Part shown: in pieces, positions 1 to 7,540 of the stretch | How positions within the stretch are numbered: the first letter of the stretch is position 1 | Layout: each line of letters begins with the position of its first letter | Origin: RUG708 sp050946535 | GTDB taxonomy: Bacteria; Bacillota; Clostridia; Peptostreptococcales; Anaerovoracaceae | Assembly: GCA_050946535.1 (NCBI GenBank) | Contig: JBMNUZ010000011.1 | Location: 1 to 64,000, forward strand | Length of the DNA stretch: 64,000 nucleotides | Reading direction: 5' to 3' | Notes under the pieces: generated by a model | Databases searched by the model: none | What the model was told of the DNA's origin: nothing | What the model saw: only the letters and a program-made list of their open reading frames with translations | Program-made: the position numbers and the translations under genes

Positions 1-445
1 GCGGATACTGGCCGACCGATTTTAAGGCAAGCCTCGCTTGTCTGTTTTGTCATGCCGTTATTTAGTTCTAAAGGTTAGTTATGATTTTTTTCAAAAATTA
101 CTTGACTTCACATAGTTAGTCTCCTTCCGTCTTTCTTTCAGCAGTAATTATTATTTATTTATTTTAACGTTTTAGCGTCACCGTTGCAATACAGCTTCAC
201 CGCTATGCAGCGCCGCCTCACCGCCGCTTTATTATTCGCGGTCTGTTTTGCCGGAAATGTCTGCCTGCAGCGTTTTTTTACGTGCACTTTGCGGTTATCT
301 CCGCACACTTTGCGGTTTTTCCCCGCTGCTTTGCGATTTTCCCCTGTTTACTTTTAAGAAACATATAGCGTTTCTTTACCTGAAGTTTATTTTTTCTTAA
401 GAAAGCGATGATAACATTACTTCCAGTAGAAAAGGAGCTTGGATC
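1..445. other. Non-coding stretch before the first gene
   Basis: I see no convincing gene here; the short reading frames lack ribosome sites and overlap repeats. The stretch holds three degenerate tandem copies of a 20-21-base unit with core CTTTGCGGTT (about 281-341). It also holds a perfect inverted repeat AAGAAAC-N7-GTTTCTT at 356-376, which could be an operator or a leader hairpin for the gene starting at 446. I found no good -35/-10 pair. Confidence 0.5.
281..341. repeat. Degenerate 20-21-bp tandem repeat, three copies
   Basis: Copies begin near 281, 301 and 321 and share the pattern CCGC-N3-CTTTGCGGTTTT with several mismatches. The repeat lies in the non-coding leader region of the downstream membrane-protein gene. 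It belongs to a set of short intergenic duplications seen throughout the window. Confidence 0.6.
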
Positions 446-1045
446 ATGGTTGAAAAAAGCAGCAACAAAGGAATGATACTGGTCTCCGCCGCAGGTCTGG
501 CGTGCTGCGCTGCCATCTGCATATGGAGCTGGCATGCGGGTCTCCTGTCATCGCAGGAGAAGCTCAACGCTTTCGTGAGCGGACTCGGGTACGGCGGGAT
601 CATCTTCTTCATTATCCTTCAGGCGGTTCAGGTCGTCTTTCCAATCATGCCGGGAGGCATCAGCTGTCTTGCCGGAGTAGTCATGTTTGGGGCGCTGAAT
701 GGTTTCCTGTACAACTACATCGGAATCTGCGCAGGTTCGGTAGCCGCATTTCTGATTTCGAAAAAATTCGGAAAGCCGGTGCTGAACAGGCTCTTCAGCA
801 GGAAGACCATCGATAAATATGAAAGCTGGACCTCTGAAAACAACAGATTTGAAAAACTCTTCGCTATAGGCATATTTTTGCCGGTGGCTCCGGACGACTT
901 TCTCTGCTATCTCGCCGGCACCACGAATATGTCTCTGAAGAAATTCATTATAATTATATTACTCGGCAAGCCTGCGGCTATCGCGCTTTATAGCGCCGGT
1001 CTGAAGATTGCGGCAGCAGGATTTGCCACACTGATTGGAGCGTAA
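446..1045 (+). CDS. TVP38/TMEM64 (DedA-like) family membrane protein
   Basis: Predicted integral membrane protein of 199 residues, normal for the TVP38/TMEM64 (VTT domain) family. A hydrophobic helix spans residues 10-28. The VTT core follows, with the re-entrant-type segment VVFPIMPGGISCLAGVVMFG near residues 62-82, a glycine-rich helix, the conserved polar stretch around FLPVAPDDFLCYLAGTTNMS, and a final hydrophobic segment. Family members are scramblase- or flippase-like proteins tied to lipid carrier or membrane lipid homeostasis; the substrate here is unknown. AAGGAG sits 8 bases before the ATG. The stop codon is 4 bases before the start of the glycosyltransferase, so the two are co-transcribed, which hints at a role in glycolipid or envelope polymer handling (inference). 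Confidence 0.85.
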   Translation: MVEKSSNKGMILVSAAGLACCAAICIWSWHAGLLSSQEKLNAFVSGLGYGGIIFFIILQAVQVVFPIMPGGISCLAGVVMFGALNGFLYNYIGICAGSVAAFLISKKFGKPVLNRLFSRKTIDKYESWTSENNRFEKLFAIGIFLPVAPDDFLCYLAGTTNMSLKKFIIIILLGKPAAIALYSAGLKIAAAGFATLIGA

Positions 1046-1049
1046 CAAT

Positions 1050-2126
1050 ATGTCAGTCTGTGTCTATGGCGGTTCGTACCGCCTCGTGAAAAAAAGCGGA
1101 GTCGGTCAGGCTATCGATCATCAGAAGAAAGTACTCGAATCCGCTGGCGTAAATGTAAGGGACAAAATAGAATACGATACGGATATCGTGCATATCAACA
1201 CGGTTTTTCCTGATGCATTCTTCACTGCCCTCAGAGCGAGAGCCGGTCACAAGAAAATCATCTATTACGGTCATTCGACGATGCAGGATTTCAGGCAGTC
1301 GTTCTGCGGCTCCAACCTGCTTTCGCATCTGTTTCTGCGCTGGATCAAAATATGCTACAGCTTCGGCGACGTTGTCATCACTCCGACGCCGTACTCGAAA
1401 AACCTCCTGATAGACAGCGGCGTGCACAGAAAGATCATTCCGCTTTCGAACGGAGTCGATACAAGTTTCTTCCGCCCTGATCCTGACGGGCGCAGACGTT
1501 TCCGTGAAAAATACGGCATTGCTCCGGACGAAAAGGTCGTCATCTCCGCCGGCCACTATTTCCACCGCAAGGGTATCCTCGAATTCATCGAGACCGCGCG
1601 TGAAATGCCGGATGTAAAGTTCATCTGGTTCGGACACACACCGCTCAACATCGTTCCGGCAGACGTGCGCCGCGGCATAAAGAATGCTCCTGACAACCTG
1701 ATCCTTCCAGGCTTCATCAGTCAGGAAGAGCTCGCCGACGCGTACCGCGGCTGTGATCTCTTCCTCTTCCTCAGCCACGAGGAAACCGAAGGGATAGTCG
1801 TGCTCGAGGCGCTGGCTTCGAAAGCACCTTCTCTCGTGCGCGATATCCCGGTATACAGCGGATGGCTGGAGGATGGAAAAAACGTCTACAAAGCCTCATG
1901 CCACAGTGAATTTACGGCGAAAATAAGAGGCATCCTGGACGGCACTCTTCCAGACCTTACAGATGAAGGCCTGAAGGTCGCCGAGAACAGGAGCATCGGC
2001 CAAATCGCCGATAAAATGCTGGACATCTACCAACGCCTGGAGACAGAACCGGCAGTTCATTACGGACATTTCAGCCGTATAAGGCCGTTCAGGAGGCTTA
2101 AACACGCTCTCCGCATAAACGGCTAG
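1050..2126 (+). CDS. GT4-family glycosyltransferase, probable diacylglycerol glucosyltransferase type
   Basis: GT-B fold glycosyltransferase of the GT4 family, 358 residues. The N-terminal acceptor half carries the glycine-rich start VYGGSYRLVKKSGVGQA. The donor half has SNGVDTSFF, SAGHYFHRKGILEFI and the EX7E motif in SHEETEGIVVLEAL (Glu245 and Glu253). The closest pattern I recognise is the alpha-monoglucosyl-diacylglycerol synthase type that builds glycolipid anchors, but the acceptor cannot be read from sequence. I chose the ATG at 1050 over a TTG at 1035 because GGAG at 1037-1040 lies 9 bases before it and sits at the end of the preceding gene. It forms an operon with the upstream TVP38-like gene; a lipoteichoic-acid-synthase-like gene lies 5 kb downstream. 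Confidence 0.8.
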   Translation: MSVCVYGGSYRLVKKSGVGQAIDHQKKVLESAGVNVRDKIEYDTDIVHINTVFPDAFFTALRARAGHKKIIYYGHSTMQDFRQSFCGSNLLSHLFLRWIKICYSFGDVVITPTPYSKNLLIDSGVHRKIIPLSNGVDTSFFRPDPDGRRRFREKYGIAPDEKVVISAGHYFHRKGILEFIETAREMPDVKFIWFGHTPLNIVPADVRRGIKNAPDNLILPGFISQEELADAYRGCDLFLFLSHEETEGIVVLEALASKAPSLVRDIPVYSGWLEDGKNVYKASCHSEFTAKIRGILDGTLPDLTDEGLKVAENRSIGQIADKMLDIYQRLETEPAVHYGHFSRIRPFRRLKHALRING

Positions 2127-2268
2127 CGCAGGCCAGGCGCTGGAATTCTGGAAAAGTTCCGGACTAGCGCCGGACTGACGCCGAACAGACCCTGCGGAAA
2201 TGCATCCGTTCATTTGCTCAACCAGTCCCTCTGAATACCGCAGCCAATGCGGGATTATTTCATATCGT

Positions 2269-2310
2269 CCTGGCAGACTATTTAATAAAGTCTGTCAGGA
2301 TTTTTCTTTC
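2269..2310 (+). terminator. Intrinsic terminator after the glycosyltransferase operon
   Basis: CCTGGCAGACT pairs with AGTCTGTCAGG (one wobble) around a 9-base loop and is followed by ATTTTTCTTTC. It ends the TVP38-like/GT4 operon on the plus strand. Confidence 0.8.
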
Positions 2311-2350
2311 TTTCGAAATACATCAGACCGGCACTCGCCGACGCGGTGCC

Positions 2351-2424
2351 GCCTTTTCTAACGTATCCGGCTCGCCGGCTTGTCACCGTCCTTTCTAACG
2401 TATCTGGCTCGACGGCGTGACGCC
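2351..2424. repeat. 37-bp imperfect tandem duplication
   Basis: Copy one is 2351-2387 and copy two 2388-2424. They share the core TTTCTAACGTATC followed by GGCTCG and CGGC, with scattered mismatches. It lies between the terminators of two convergent transcription units, in the 2127-2533 gap, where I see no gene. Confidence 0.75.
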
Positions 2425-2485
2425 GCCCTTTCCCCCTGATTGAGAAGGGGCGATCCTGTCTCATCGCTTCTGCTGTTTATCCAAA

Positions 2486-2521
2486 AAATACAAAAGACCC
2501 GGCTTTGTAAAAGCCGGGCCT
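2486..2521 (-). terminator. rplS: Intrinsic terminator after rplS
   Basis: On the minus strand GCCCGGCTTT pairs with AAAGCCGGGT, followed by CTTTTGTATTTTTT. It lies about 13 bases after the rplS stop codon and ends that one-gene unit. Confidence 0.9.
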
Positions 2522-2533
2522 GCCGAGATAATA

Positions 2534-2881
2534 CTATCTTGATTCCTTTGATCTGATCTTAGCCGATTTGCCGGTTCTCTCTCTCATGTAATTGAGCTTC
2601 GCTCTTCTTACATTGCCGCGTCTTACGACTTCGATATGGTCGATCATAGGTGAATGGAGAGGGAAAGTCTTCTCTACGCCTACGCCTGAAGCGATTCTTC
2701 TTACCGTAAACGTTCTTGAAAGACCGCCGTTCTGCATCTTCAGAACGAAACCTTCGAACATCTGAAGTCTTTCTCTGTTTCCTTCCTTGATCTTGATGTA
2801 AACCCTGAGTGTGTCGCCGACACCGAACTCAGGCAGATCATCTCTCTTATAATCCTGTTCGATTGCACTGATGATATCCAT
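2534..2881 (-). CDS. rplS: 50S ribosomal protein L19
   Basis: Ribosomal protein L19, 115 residues and full length, located at the 30S-50S interface near the A site. Family signatures are clear: DTLRVYIKIKEGNRERLQ, FEGFVLKMQNGGLSRTFTVR, GVEKTFPLHSP and the basic tail RRAKLNYMRERTGKSAKI. An AGAGAGGA ribosome site precedes the ATG. In many Firmicutes rplS follows trmD in the rpsP-rimM-trmD operon. Here it stands alone, 12 kb from that cluster, with its own promoter, structured leader and terminator, so its expression must be balanced independently, probably through the leader. Confidence 0.98.
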   Translation of the reverse strand: MDIISAIEQDYKRDDLPEFGVGDTLRVYIKIKEGNRERLQMFEGFVLKMQNGGLSRTFTVRRIASGVGVEKTFPLHSPMIDHIEVVRRGNVRRAKLNYMRERTGKSAKIRSKESR

Positions 2882-2981
2882 AATATTATCCTCTCTATGA
2901 TGACGTTCTTAACATGAACAGGGAACCTTATTCTCCTGCGCGCGCCTCTTGCGCGCCATGACAGCGGACCGTCCGTAACAG
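2882..2981 (-). promoter_or_regulatory. Structured 5' leader of rplS, candidate L19 autoregulatory leader
   Basis: The roughly 100-base untranslated leader contains a GC-rich hairpin built from two GCGCGC blocks (2940-2945 and 2951-2956) and a GGACGGTCC dyad (2967-2975), ahead of the AGAGAGGA ribosome site. Ribosomal protein leaders, including an L19 type, are known in Firmicutes and usually mediate feedback by the encoded protein. I cannot confirm that this matches the known L19 leader model. Confidence 0.45.
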
Positions 2982-2987
2982 CAGACA

Positions 2988-3015
2988 TTATATCATCGTT
3001 TCACGCGCTGTGCAA
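2988..3015 (-). promoter_or_regulatory. Promoter of rplS
   Basis: A -35 TTGCAC (3010-3015) and a perfect -10 TATAAT (2988-2993) are separated by 16 bases on the minus strand. Transcription would start near 2981, giving a leader of about 100 bases before rplS. Confidence 0.75.
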
Positions 3016-3043
3016 TAACTTTTTACATTAAATTACGCTCTGA

Positions 3044-3955
3044 TTACGCTCTTGGATGAGTGTTGTCGTAAACCTCTTTTATCCTGCTCTTGGATACGCC
3101 GATATAAGCCTGAAGCGTAGCGGAATCCTCGAATCCCATGAGTTCTTTCATCGCCTTCAGATCGGCTCCGTTCTGGATCATGTGTACAGCGAACGAATTG
3201 CGCAGCATCTGCGGAGTCAGCTTCTTGCCGAGTCCGGATTTTTCTGCGTAAGTACTCACGATTTTCCAGAGTCCCTGTCTGGTCAGACGTTCGCCGTGAT
3301 AATTCAGGAACAAGTAGTCAGCGGAATCTTTTTTCTGTCTGTCTCTGCCTGCAGACGCAAGAAGCTTCGGCCTCGATTTGTTGACGTACGCTTCGAGTGC
3401 CTCCCTGCACATGTGCCCCATCGGAATTATTCTGGCCTTTCCGAAATCGCCCCTGCAGGTCACGTATCCGATGGTCAGGTTTACCTCGCTCAGAAGCATT
3501 CCGGTGAGCTCCGTCACTCTTATTCCGGTACCGTAGAGCACTTCGAGGATCGCTCTGTCCCTGATTCCCTTGACGGATGAATCCGGTGAATTGAGAAGAT
3601 TCTCGACCTCGTCGACCGAAAGATAGTCGATTTTCTTCTTCTCGGTGTGATAAGGCTTTACGCCCGCTGCAGGATTCTCAGATTTGATCACTCCTCTGTC
3701 GCACAAAAACGTTATGTATGATCTCACGGCGGAAGTCTTGCGGCTCATCGTGGACTGGGAGCGTCCTTCTTCTCTGAGCTCCTCAAGATATGATTTTATG
3801 TCAGCTTTGGTAGTGTCGGCAGTATCTTCTACCCCTTCCTTTTCAAGATGACGCTCGAACTCCCTTACATCGCGTCTGTAAGCATCGAGGGTGTTCTTCG
3901 ACATTCCGCGGTCATCTTTCAGGTATCTCAGATATTGTTCAGAATAGCTTTTCAT
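3044..3955 (-). CDS. Xer-like tyrosine recombinase with altered active site
   Basis: Tyrosine recombinase/phage-integrase fold protein, 303 residues, the usual Xer length, ending in HPRA like XerD proteins. The N-terminal SAM-like core-binding domain is residues 1-95 and the catalytic domain 110-295. Arg146 (GTGIRVTEL), Lys173 (GDFGKARIIP), Arg252 and the nucleophile Tyr284 (LQAYIG) are present. The first residue of the HxxR motif is Gln249 (TPQMLRNSFA), and the second histidine (normally LGH) is Phe275 (LMGFED). Xer recombinases resolve chromosome dimers at dif sites; whether this copy is catalytic is open. I start at ATG 3955, just after GGAGGAAAA, rather than at an upstream ATG at 4009 that lacks a ribosome site. 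An extended -10 (TGGTATACT) sits at 3987-3995. Confidence 0.85.
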   Translation of the reverse strand: MKSYSEQYLRYLKDDRGMSKNTLDAYRRDVREFERHLEKEGVEDTADTTKADIKSYLEELREEGRSQSTMSRKTSAVRSYITFLCDRGVIKSENPAAGVKPYHTEKKKIDYLSVDEVENLLNSPDSSVKGIRDRAILEVLYGTGIRVTELTGMLLSEVNLTIGYVTCRGDFGKARIIPMGHMCREALEAYVNKSRPKLLASAGRDRQKKDSADYLFLNYHGERLTRQGLWKIVSTYAEKSGLGKKLTPQMLRNSFAVHMIQNGADLKAMKELMGFEDSATLQAYIGVSKSRIKEVYDNTHPRA

Positions 3956-3986
3956 TTTTCCTCCAAAATCATAATAACTGTAAAAT

Positions 3987-3995
3987 AGTATACCA
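3987..3995 (-). promoter_or_regulatory. Extended -10 promoter of the Xer-like gene
   Basis: On the minus strand TGGTATACT matches the extended -10 form TGnTATAAT in five of six hexamer positions. The best -35 candidate, TTGTAG, is 19 bases upstream and weak. The gene's ATG is about 30 bases downstream. Confidence 0.4.
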
Positions 3996-4045
3996 TAATT
4001 TTCGAGCAAAACTACAATTGGTTTTATGCTTAATCATACTAAACA

Positions 4046-5878
4046 CTACATCAGCTCATCCAGTCCGTAGAGTGCTGCACCTACCGCTCCCACGATCTCC
4101 GGATCTTCACATATGTAAAGCTTTGCTCCGAGTTTCTCTTCGACCGCTTTGACCGCACCCGGATTCTGGGCGACGCCGCCTGTCATCATGAACTCCGGTT
4201 CCAGACCTACTCTTTTCATAAGTCCCGTCGCCCTGTTCGCAATCGATTTGTGAATGCCATGCGCTATGTCCGCTTTGTTTTTGTTGTCAGCTATCAGGGA
4301 AATGACTTCTGACTCGGCGAAAACCGTACACATGCTTGAAATATCTATATCGTCCTTCCACTGAAGCGATACAGGGCCGAGTTCGTCGATTCCGACGCCC
4401 AGCGTCGCAGCCATGGCTTCGAGGAAACGCCCTGTCCCTGCGGCGCATTTGTCGTTCATCGCGAAATCGAGTACGTCGCCTCTCTCGTTGATCCTGATCG
4501 CCTTGCTGTCCTGGCCTCCGATGTCGAGAATCGTCCTCACACGCGGATTGAAGTAGTTTGCTCCTCTGCCGTGACAGCTGATCTCGGTGATCTCGCGGTT
4601 CGCGAATTCGAGATTAACTCTGCCGTAGCCGGTCGAAACGATCATGTCTTCGCTGCCCTTGCCTATTCCGGCTTTCTTCAACACGCTTTCATATGCCTCG
4701 AGCGCGCTGTCATAGCTCCTGGATCCTGTTCTGATGACTACGCTCGAAAGTATCTTTTTATTCTCGTCCATCACGACGGCGTTCGTCGTGGTCGAGCCGC
4801 TGTCTATTCCTACCACACGCAGAGGGCCCGCGCCCTTTGAGGATGAATTCCCCGCGGTCCCGCCTGTTCTGCCTGTGGTCTCTTTCCCATCAGTATTTTT
4901 CTTTTTCTTTGAAAATCCGAACATATCTTCTGTCTTCCCTCTGTCGGCGCCCGCCTCCGCGGAGTCTGCCGTATCAATATTTTTTTCCTTCTTAATCGTC
5001 TCGGGCTGCATGTTTTTCGACGCGGCGAGAGACTCGAAAAACGCCTCGAGCCTCGTCCTGATCTGGCCGGCCGACTGATCCGTCCCGTCCGTTTCAATCT
5101 TCAGTATCGGCAGATCTTTTCTGCTGTTTAAGTACGCGTATTCATACGAATACATGTCGCAGAACTTCATCGTGTTGTACAGAATTCCGTCGGCTTTGTG
5201 GACGTCGGCTTTGTACTGCGAAAGCCTGCGCGAAATATCGATCATGCGCATGCACTGAAGCTGCGTGAGCAGCGCCCTGGCGTATCCTTCGAATATGTCT
5301 TCGCTGTCAGCGACACCGTAGCGGCGCTCTATCTGGCTGCACGTCATGTCATCGACGATATTGACGTTGTATTCGCCGAGCATGTCCCGCATGCTTTCTC
5401 CGAGCCTTGCGCCCATCACGGCGATATTTATTCTGCCGCTTTCCGGCTCATTCTTCTTTTCTTCTGCCTCTACCGACCGCCGGAGTCTTTCCCTGAGATC
5501 CTTCTCGTCGAATTCACTTCCCGAAGCCGCAGAGTACGCTTCTTCCAGTTTCCTGATATTTTCTGCGAAAAGTCTGACCGATTCGGCCGACACCTTGCGC
5601 GGGACATCGAGCATATAGACGAATTTGTCAGGATAATCCTCCCCGATGCGGTCGTGAAGGCGTCTCGTGCTGTCGCAGCAGTTCGTCAGGACTATTCCGT
5701 CGTAGTCTCCGTCTTCGAAATCGACGAGCGCCGATTTTATGAACGAGCACATGTTCGGATGCATGGCAGCATCGGCGCGGCTCAGATCCGTCACCCGCGG
5801 AGCCATCATGACCATCTCGGCACCCATAGACTCCAGCAGCTCCACCGGCACGTATTTGCAAAGATAACCCAGTTTCAT
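4046..5878 (-). CDS. Fusion of a 2-hydroxyacyl-CoA dehydratase-type subunit and its ATP-dependent activase
   Basis: Protein of 610 residues with two parts normally made separately. Residues 1-290 are an HgdA/HgdB/FldB-like iron-sulfur subunit (GYLCKYVPVELLESMGAEMV, NMCSFIKSALVDFEDG, LTNCCDSTRRLHDRI, FCDMYSYEYAYL), with candidate cluster cysteines Cys44, Cys67, Cys68 and Cys240. A polar, low-complexity linker covers about 290-352. Residues 354-610 are a complete HgdC/BadF-type activase of the ASKHA fold: GIDSGSTTTNAVV and DIGGQDSK nucleotide loops, and Cys478 (NDKCAAGTGRF) and Cys517 (SSMCTVFAESE), which hold the dimer-bridging [4Fe-4S] cluster. Known activases inject one electron per ATP cycle into the partner. 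The start overlaps the stop of the other subunit by ATGA, so the pair is translationally coupled. The substrate is unknown; no CoA-transferase is adjacent. Confidence 0.85.
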   Translation of the reverse strand: MKLGYLCKYVPVELLESMGAEMVMMAPRVTDLSRADAAMHPNMCSFIKSALVDFEDGDYDGIVLTNCCDSTRRLHDRIGEDYPDKFVYMLDVPRKVSAESVRLFAENIRKLEEAYSAASGSEFDEKDLRERLRRSVEAEEKKNEPESGRINIAVMGARLGESMRDMLGEYNVNIVDDMTCSQIERRYGVADSEDIFEGYARALLTQLQCMRMIDISRRLSQYKADVHKADGILYNTMKFCDMYSYEYAYLNSRKDLPILKIETDGTDQSAGQIRTRLEAFFESLAASKNMQPETIKKEKNIDTADSAEAGADRGKTEDMFGFSKKKKNTDGKETTGRTGGTAGNSSSKGAGPLRVVGIDSGSTTTNAVVMDENKKILSSVVIRTGSRSYDSALEAYESVLKKAGIGKGSEDMIVSTGYGRVNLEFANREITEISCHGRGANYFNPRVRTILDIGGQDSKAIRINERGDVLDFAMNDKCAAGTGRFLEAMAATLGVGIDELGPVSLQWKDDIDISSMCTVFAESEVISLIADNKNKADIAHGIHKSIANRATGLMKRVGLEPEFMMTGGVAQNPGAVKAVEEKLGAKLYICEDPEIVGAVGAALYGLDELM

Positions 5879-7146
5879 GCTCTCCTCCTGTTCCCGAGCA
5901 TTTCGATGAATGCCTCCGTGCGCGTTCTGATCTGGCCTTCATGGCTGTTTCTTCTGTCGATTGCGTCGCCGTCTAAAATGAGCAGAGGAATGCCTCTTTC
6001 GGCAGCCGCTTTTTTGATCTGCATAACGCCTCCCGCAGACTGCTTGCATCCCCAGTGGCAGTAATGGATGACGCCGTCCGGCCTGTATTCATCCATCAGG
6101 CCGCCTATGAATTCGACCTTGCGGCTGAAGTCGCCGTTGTAGCGGCTTTCTATCATCTTTCTCGCTATCGCCTCGAACGGATGCTCCTCGTCCATTTCAT
6201 CCATGTAATCCATGTTGAAATCAAAGACCTGGATATTGTTTTCGTATGAAAGGTTGAATATCTCCTTCAGAACATCGTCGTAGAACGGCTGCAGATGTAT
6301 CCACATGATCCTGCTTCCTGTATAAGGTCCGTAGTTGTTCACGTCCTCCGCGAGAGCTTTGAAGAAGTCGAGGGTCTCCTGCGTCCCGATGTTGAGATGC
6401 GTTGCGAAAAGCATGCACTGGTTGAGAGTCAGCGTATTAGGATAACAAATCTCCTTGGTCGCCTCGAGGAACGTCTTGAAATACCGCTTGGATTCGTTCT
6501 CCCTGTGGATCGTCTCCCTGAGCTCGTTCAGATCGAGGTTTGCTCCGGTCGCATTTTCGATGCCTGCAGTCATGTCGCGCAGCTGTCCTGCCAGGTATTT
6601 TTCTCCTTCAGGCGTCCAGTTATGCGGCACATCTAGAACGCTCAGCTCCACGTCTCTCATCACGGAAGCCAGTCTGAAGCTGCTCAGATTGCCGTCGCAG
6701 ACAGTCGTCGTCGTGACTGCGTACGCCGGCGTCGGCAGAACTCCCGAATACACCCCGCCCATGAAATTCTTGTGATAAGAGCAGAGGGTAGAAGCTATGC
6801 CCTCCGTTTCGGCGCGGTCTATGAAATAGTCTTCTATGCCGAAGCCCGCGATAAAAGTCGCGAGAGCCTCAACCGACACTCCCTGCAGCCCGAAGCACTG
6901 GAAAATCTCGAACGGTCCGAATATGTTCGACCACACCGATTTCTCAGGTTTGCCCAGAGCTTTCAGCACACTGTCGACCGTCGACATGAAAAGAGTTTCA
7001 TACGGCTGCGGCAGTCCTTTTGTTCCTATATGTTTTTCGGCAAAATTCTTGAGCTTGAGTCCCGCACGAATCAGATTCCTGGCTCTGTCAGGGCTGCTCT
7101 CGCTCTCTTTCTTTATCAGATCACCGTATTTCTTTATTAAATCCAT
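5875..7146 (-). CDS. 2-hydroxyacyl-CoA dehydratase-family iron-sulfur subunit
   Basis: HgdB/FldC-type subunit of 423 residues, typical length. Family signatures are GPFEIFQCFGLQGVSVEAL (Cys84), STLCSYHKNFMGG (Cys122), TTTTVCDGNLSSFRL (Cys150), VPHNW, and the C-terminal IHYCHWGCKQSAGG (Cys363, Cys367) followed by LILDGDAIDRRN and QIRTRTEAFIEML. These cysteines are the expected ligands for [4Fe-4S] or related clusters at the subunit interface. Known relatives eliminate water from (R)-2-hydroxyacyl-CoA in amino-acid fermentation; others are double-cubane cluster proteins that reduce small molecules. I chose ATG 7146, preceded by GGAAG; an upstream frame extension lacks a ribosome site. It is the first gene of a two-gene operon with the activase fusion. 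Confidence 0.85.
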   Translation of the reverse strand: MDLIKKYGDLIKKESESSPDRARNLIRAGLKLKNFAEKHIGTKGLPQPYETLFMSTVDSVLKALGKPEKSVWSNIFGPFEIFQCFGLQGVSVEALATFIAGFGIEDYFIDRAETEGIASTLCSYHKNFMGGVYSGVLPTPAYAVTTTTVCDGNLSSFRLASVMRDVELSVLDVPHNWTPEGEKYLAGQLRDMTAGIENATGANLDLNELRETIHRENESKRYFKTFLEATKEICYPNTLTLNQCMLFATHLNIGTQETLDFFKALAEDVNNYGPYTGSRIMWIHLQPFYDDVLKEIFNLSYENNIQVFDFNMDYMDEMDEEHPFEAIARKMIESRYNGDFSRKVEFIGGLMDEYRPDGVIHYCHWGCKQSAGGVMQIKKAAAERGIPLLILDGDAIDRRNSHEGQIRTRTEAFIEMLGNRRRA

Positions 7147-7183
7147 TGATCTTCCATCCCAAAAATTACTTTGATGATAAAAC

Positions 7184-7211
7184 AATATACTGTATAATAA
7201 CACAAAATCAA
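7184..7211 (-). promoter_or_regulatory. Promoter of the dehydratase/activase operon
   Basis: TTGATT (7206-7211) and TATATT (7184-7189) are separated by 16 bases on the minus strand, about 40 bases before the first start codon. Confidence 0.5.
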
Positions 7212-7250
7212 TGAGCCGCAAACTATATAGTACTTTTACTGCAAGCATAA

Positions 7251-7286
7251 CAGGAATTGAACATTAACATACCAGTAATTGAACAT
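7251..7286. repeat. Paired direct repeats spaced 22 bp, candidate operator
   Basis: CAGGAATTGAACAT (from 7251) and CAGTAATTGAACAT (from 7273) differ at one base and recur at exactly 22 bp, about two helical turns. They lie between two divergent promoters, upstream of the dehydratase operon, which is the geometry of a site for a regulator binding in tandem on one DNA face. Confidence 0.55.
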
Positions 7287-7372
7287 ATTAAAAAAATAGG
7301 ATATTAAGAAAAATTAAATTTTCAGATAAGTAAAATTCAATATTTATTTAGCTATAGCTGAGCATTCTCATA

Positions 7373-7401
7373 TTGTTTATATCGTAAACCTGTTATATAA
7401 T
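7373..7401 (+). promoter_or_regulatory. Promoter of the LtaS-like gene
   Basis: TTGTTT (7373-7378) and a perfect TATAAT (7396-7401) are separated by 17 bases. Transcription would start near 7408, leaving a leader of about 130 bases before the ATG at 7541. The rest of the 7147-7540 gap is AT-rich and holds no gene that I can support. Confidence 0.6.
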
Positions 7402-7540
7402 ATGTCATTATTAGTTCAATATTTATTTTCTGTGAAGAATGCGTTAAAAACGTGCGTTATCAGCTCTTTGCCAGCATGATAACTATCGGCCGGACCACGA
7501 CCTGCAGCAGTTTTTTCAGAAAGTTAGGTACTACATATTT

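Noticed and set aside
278..612. Minus-strand frames opposite the first gene
   Set aside because: They overlap the TVP38-like gene or the repeat leader and lack start signals.
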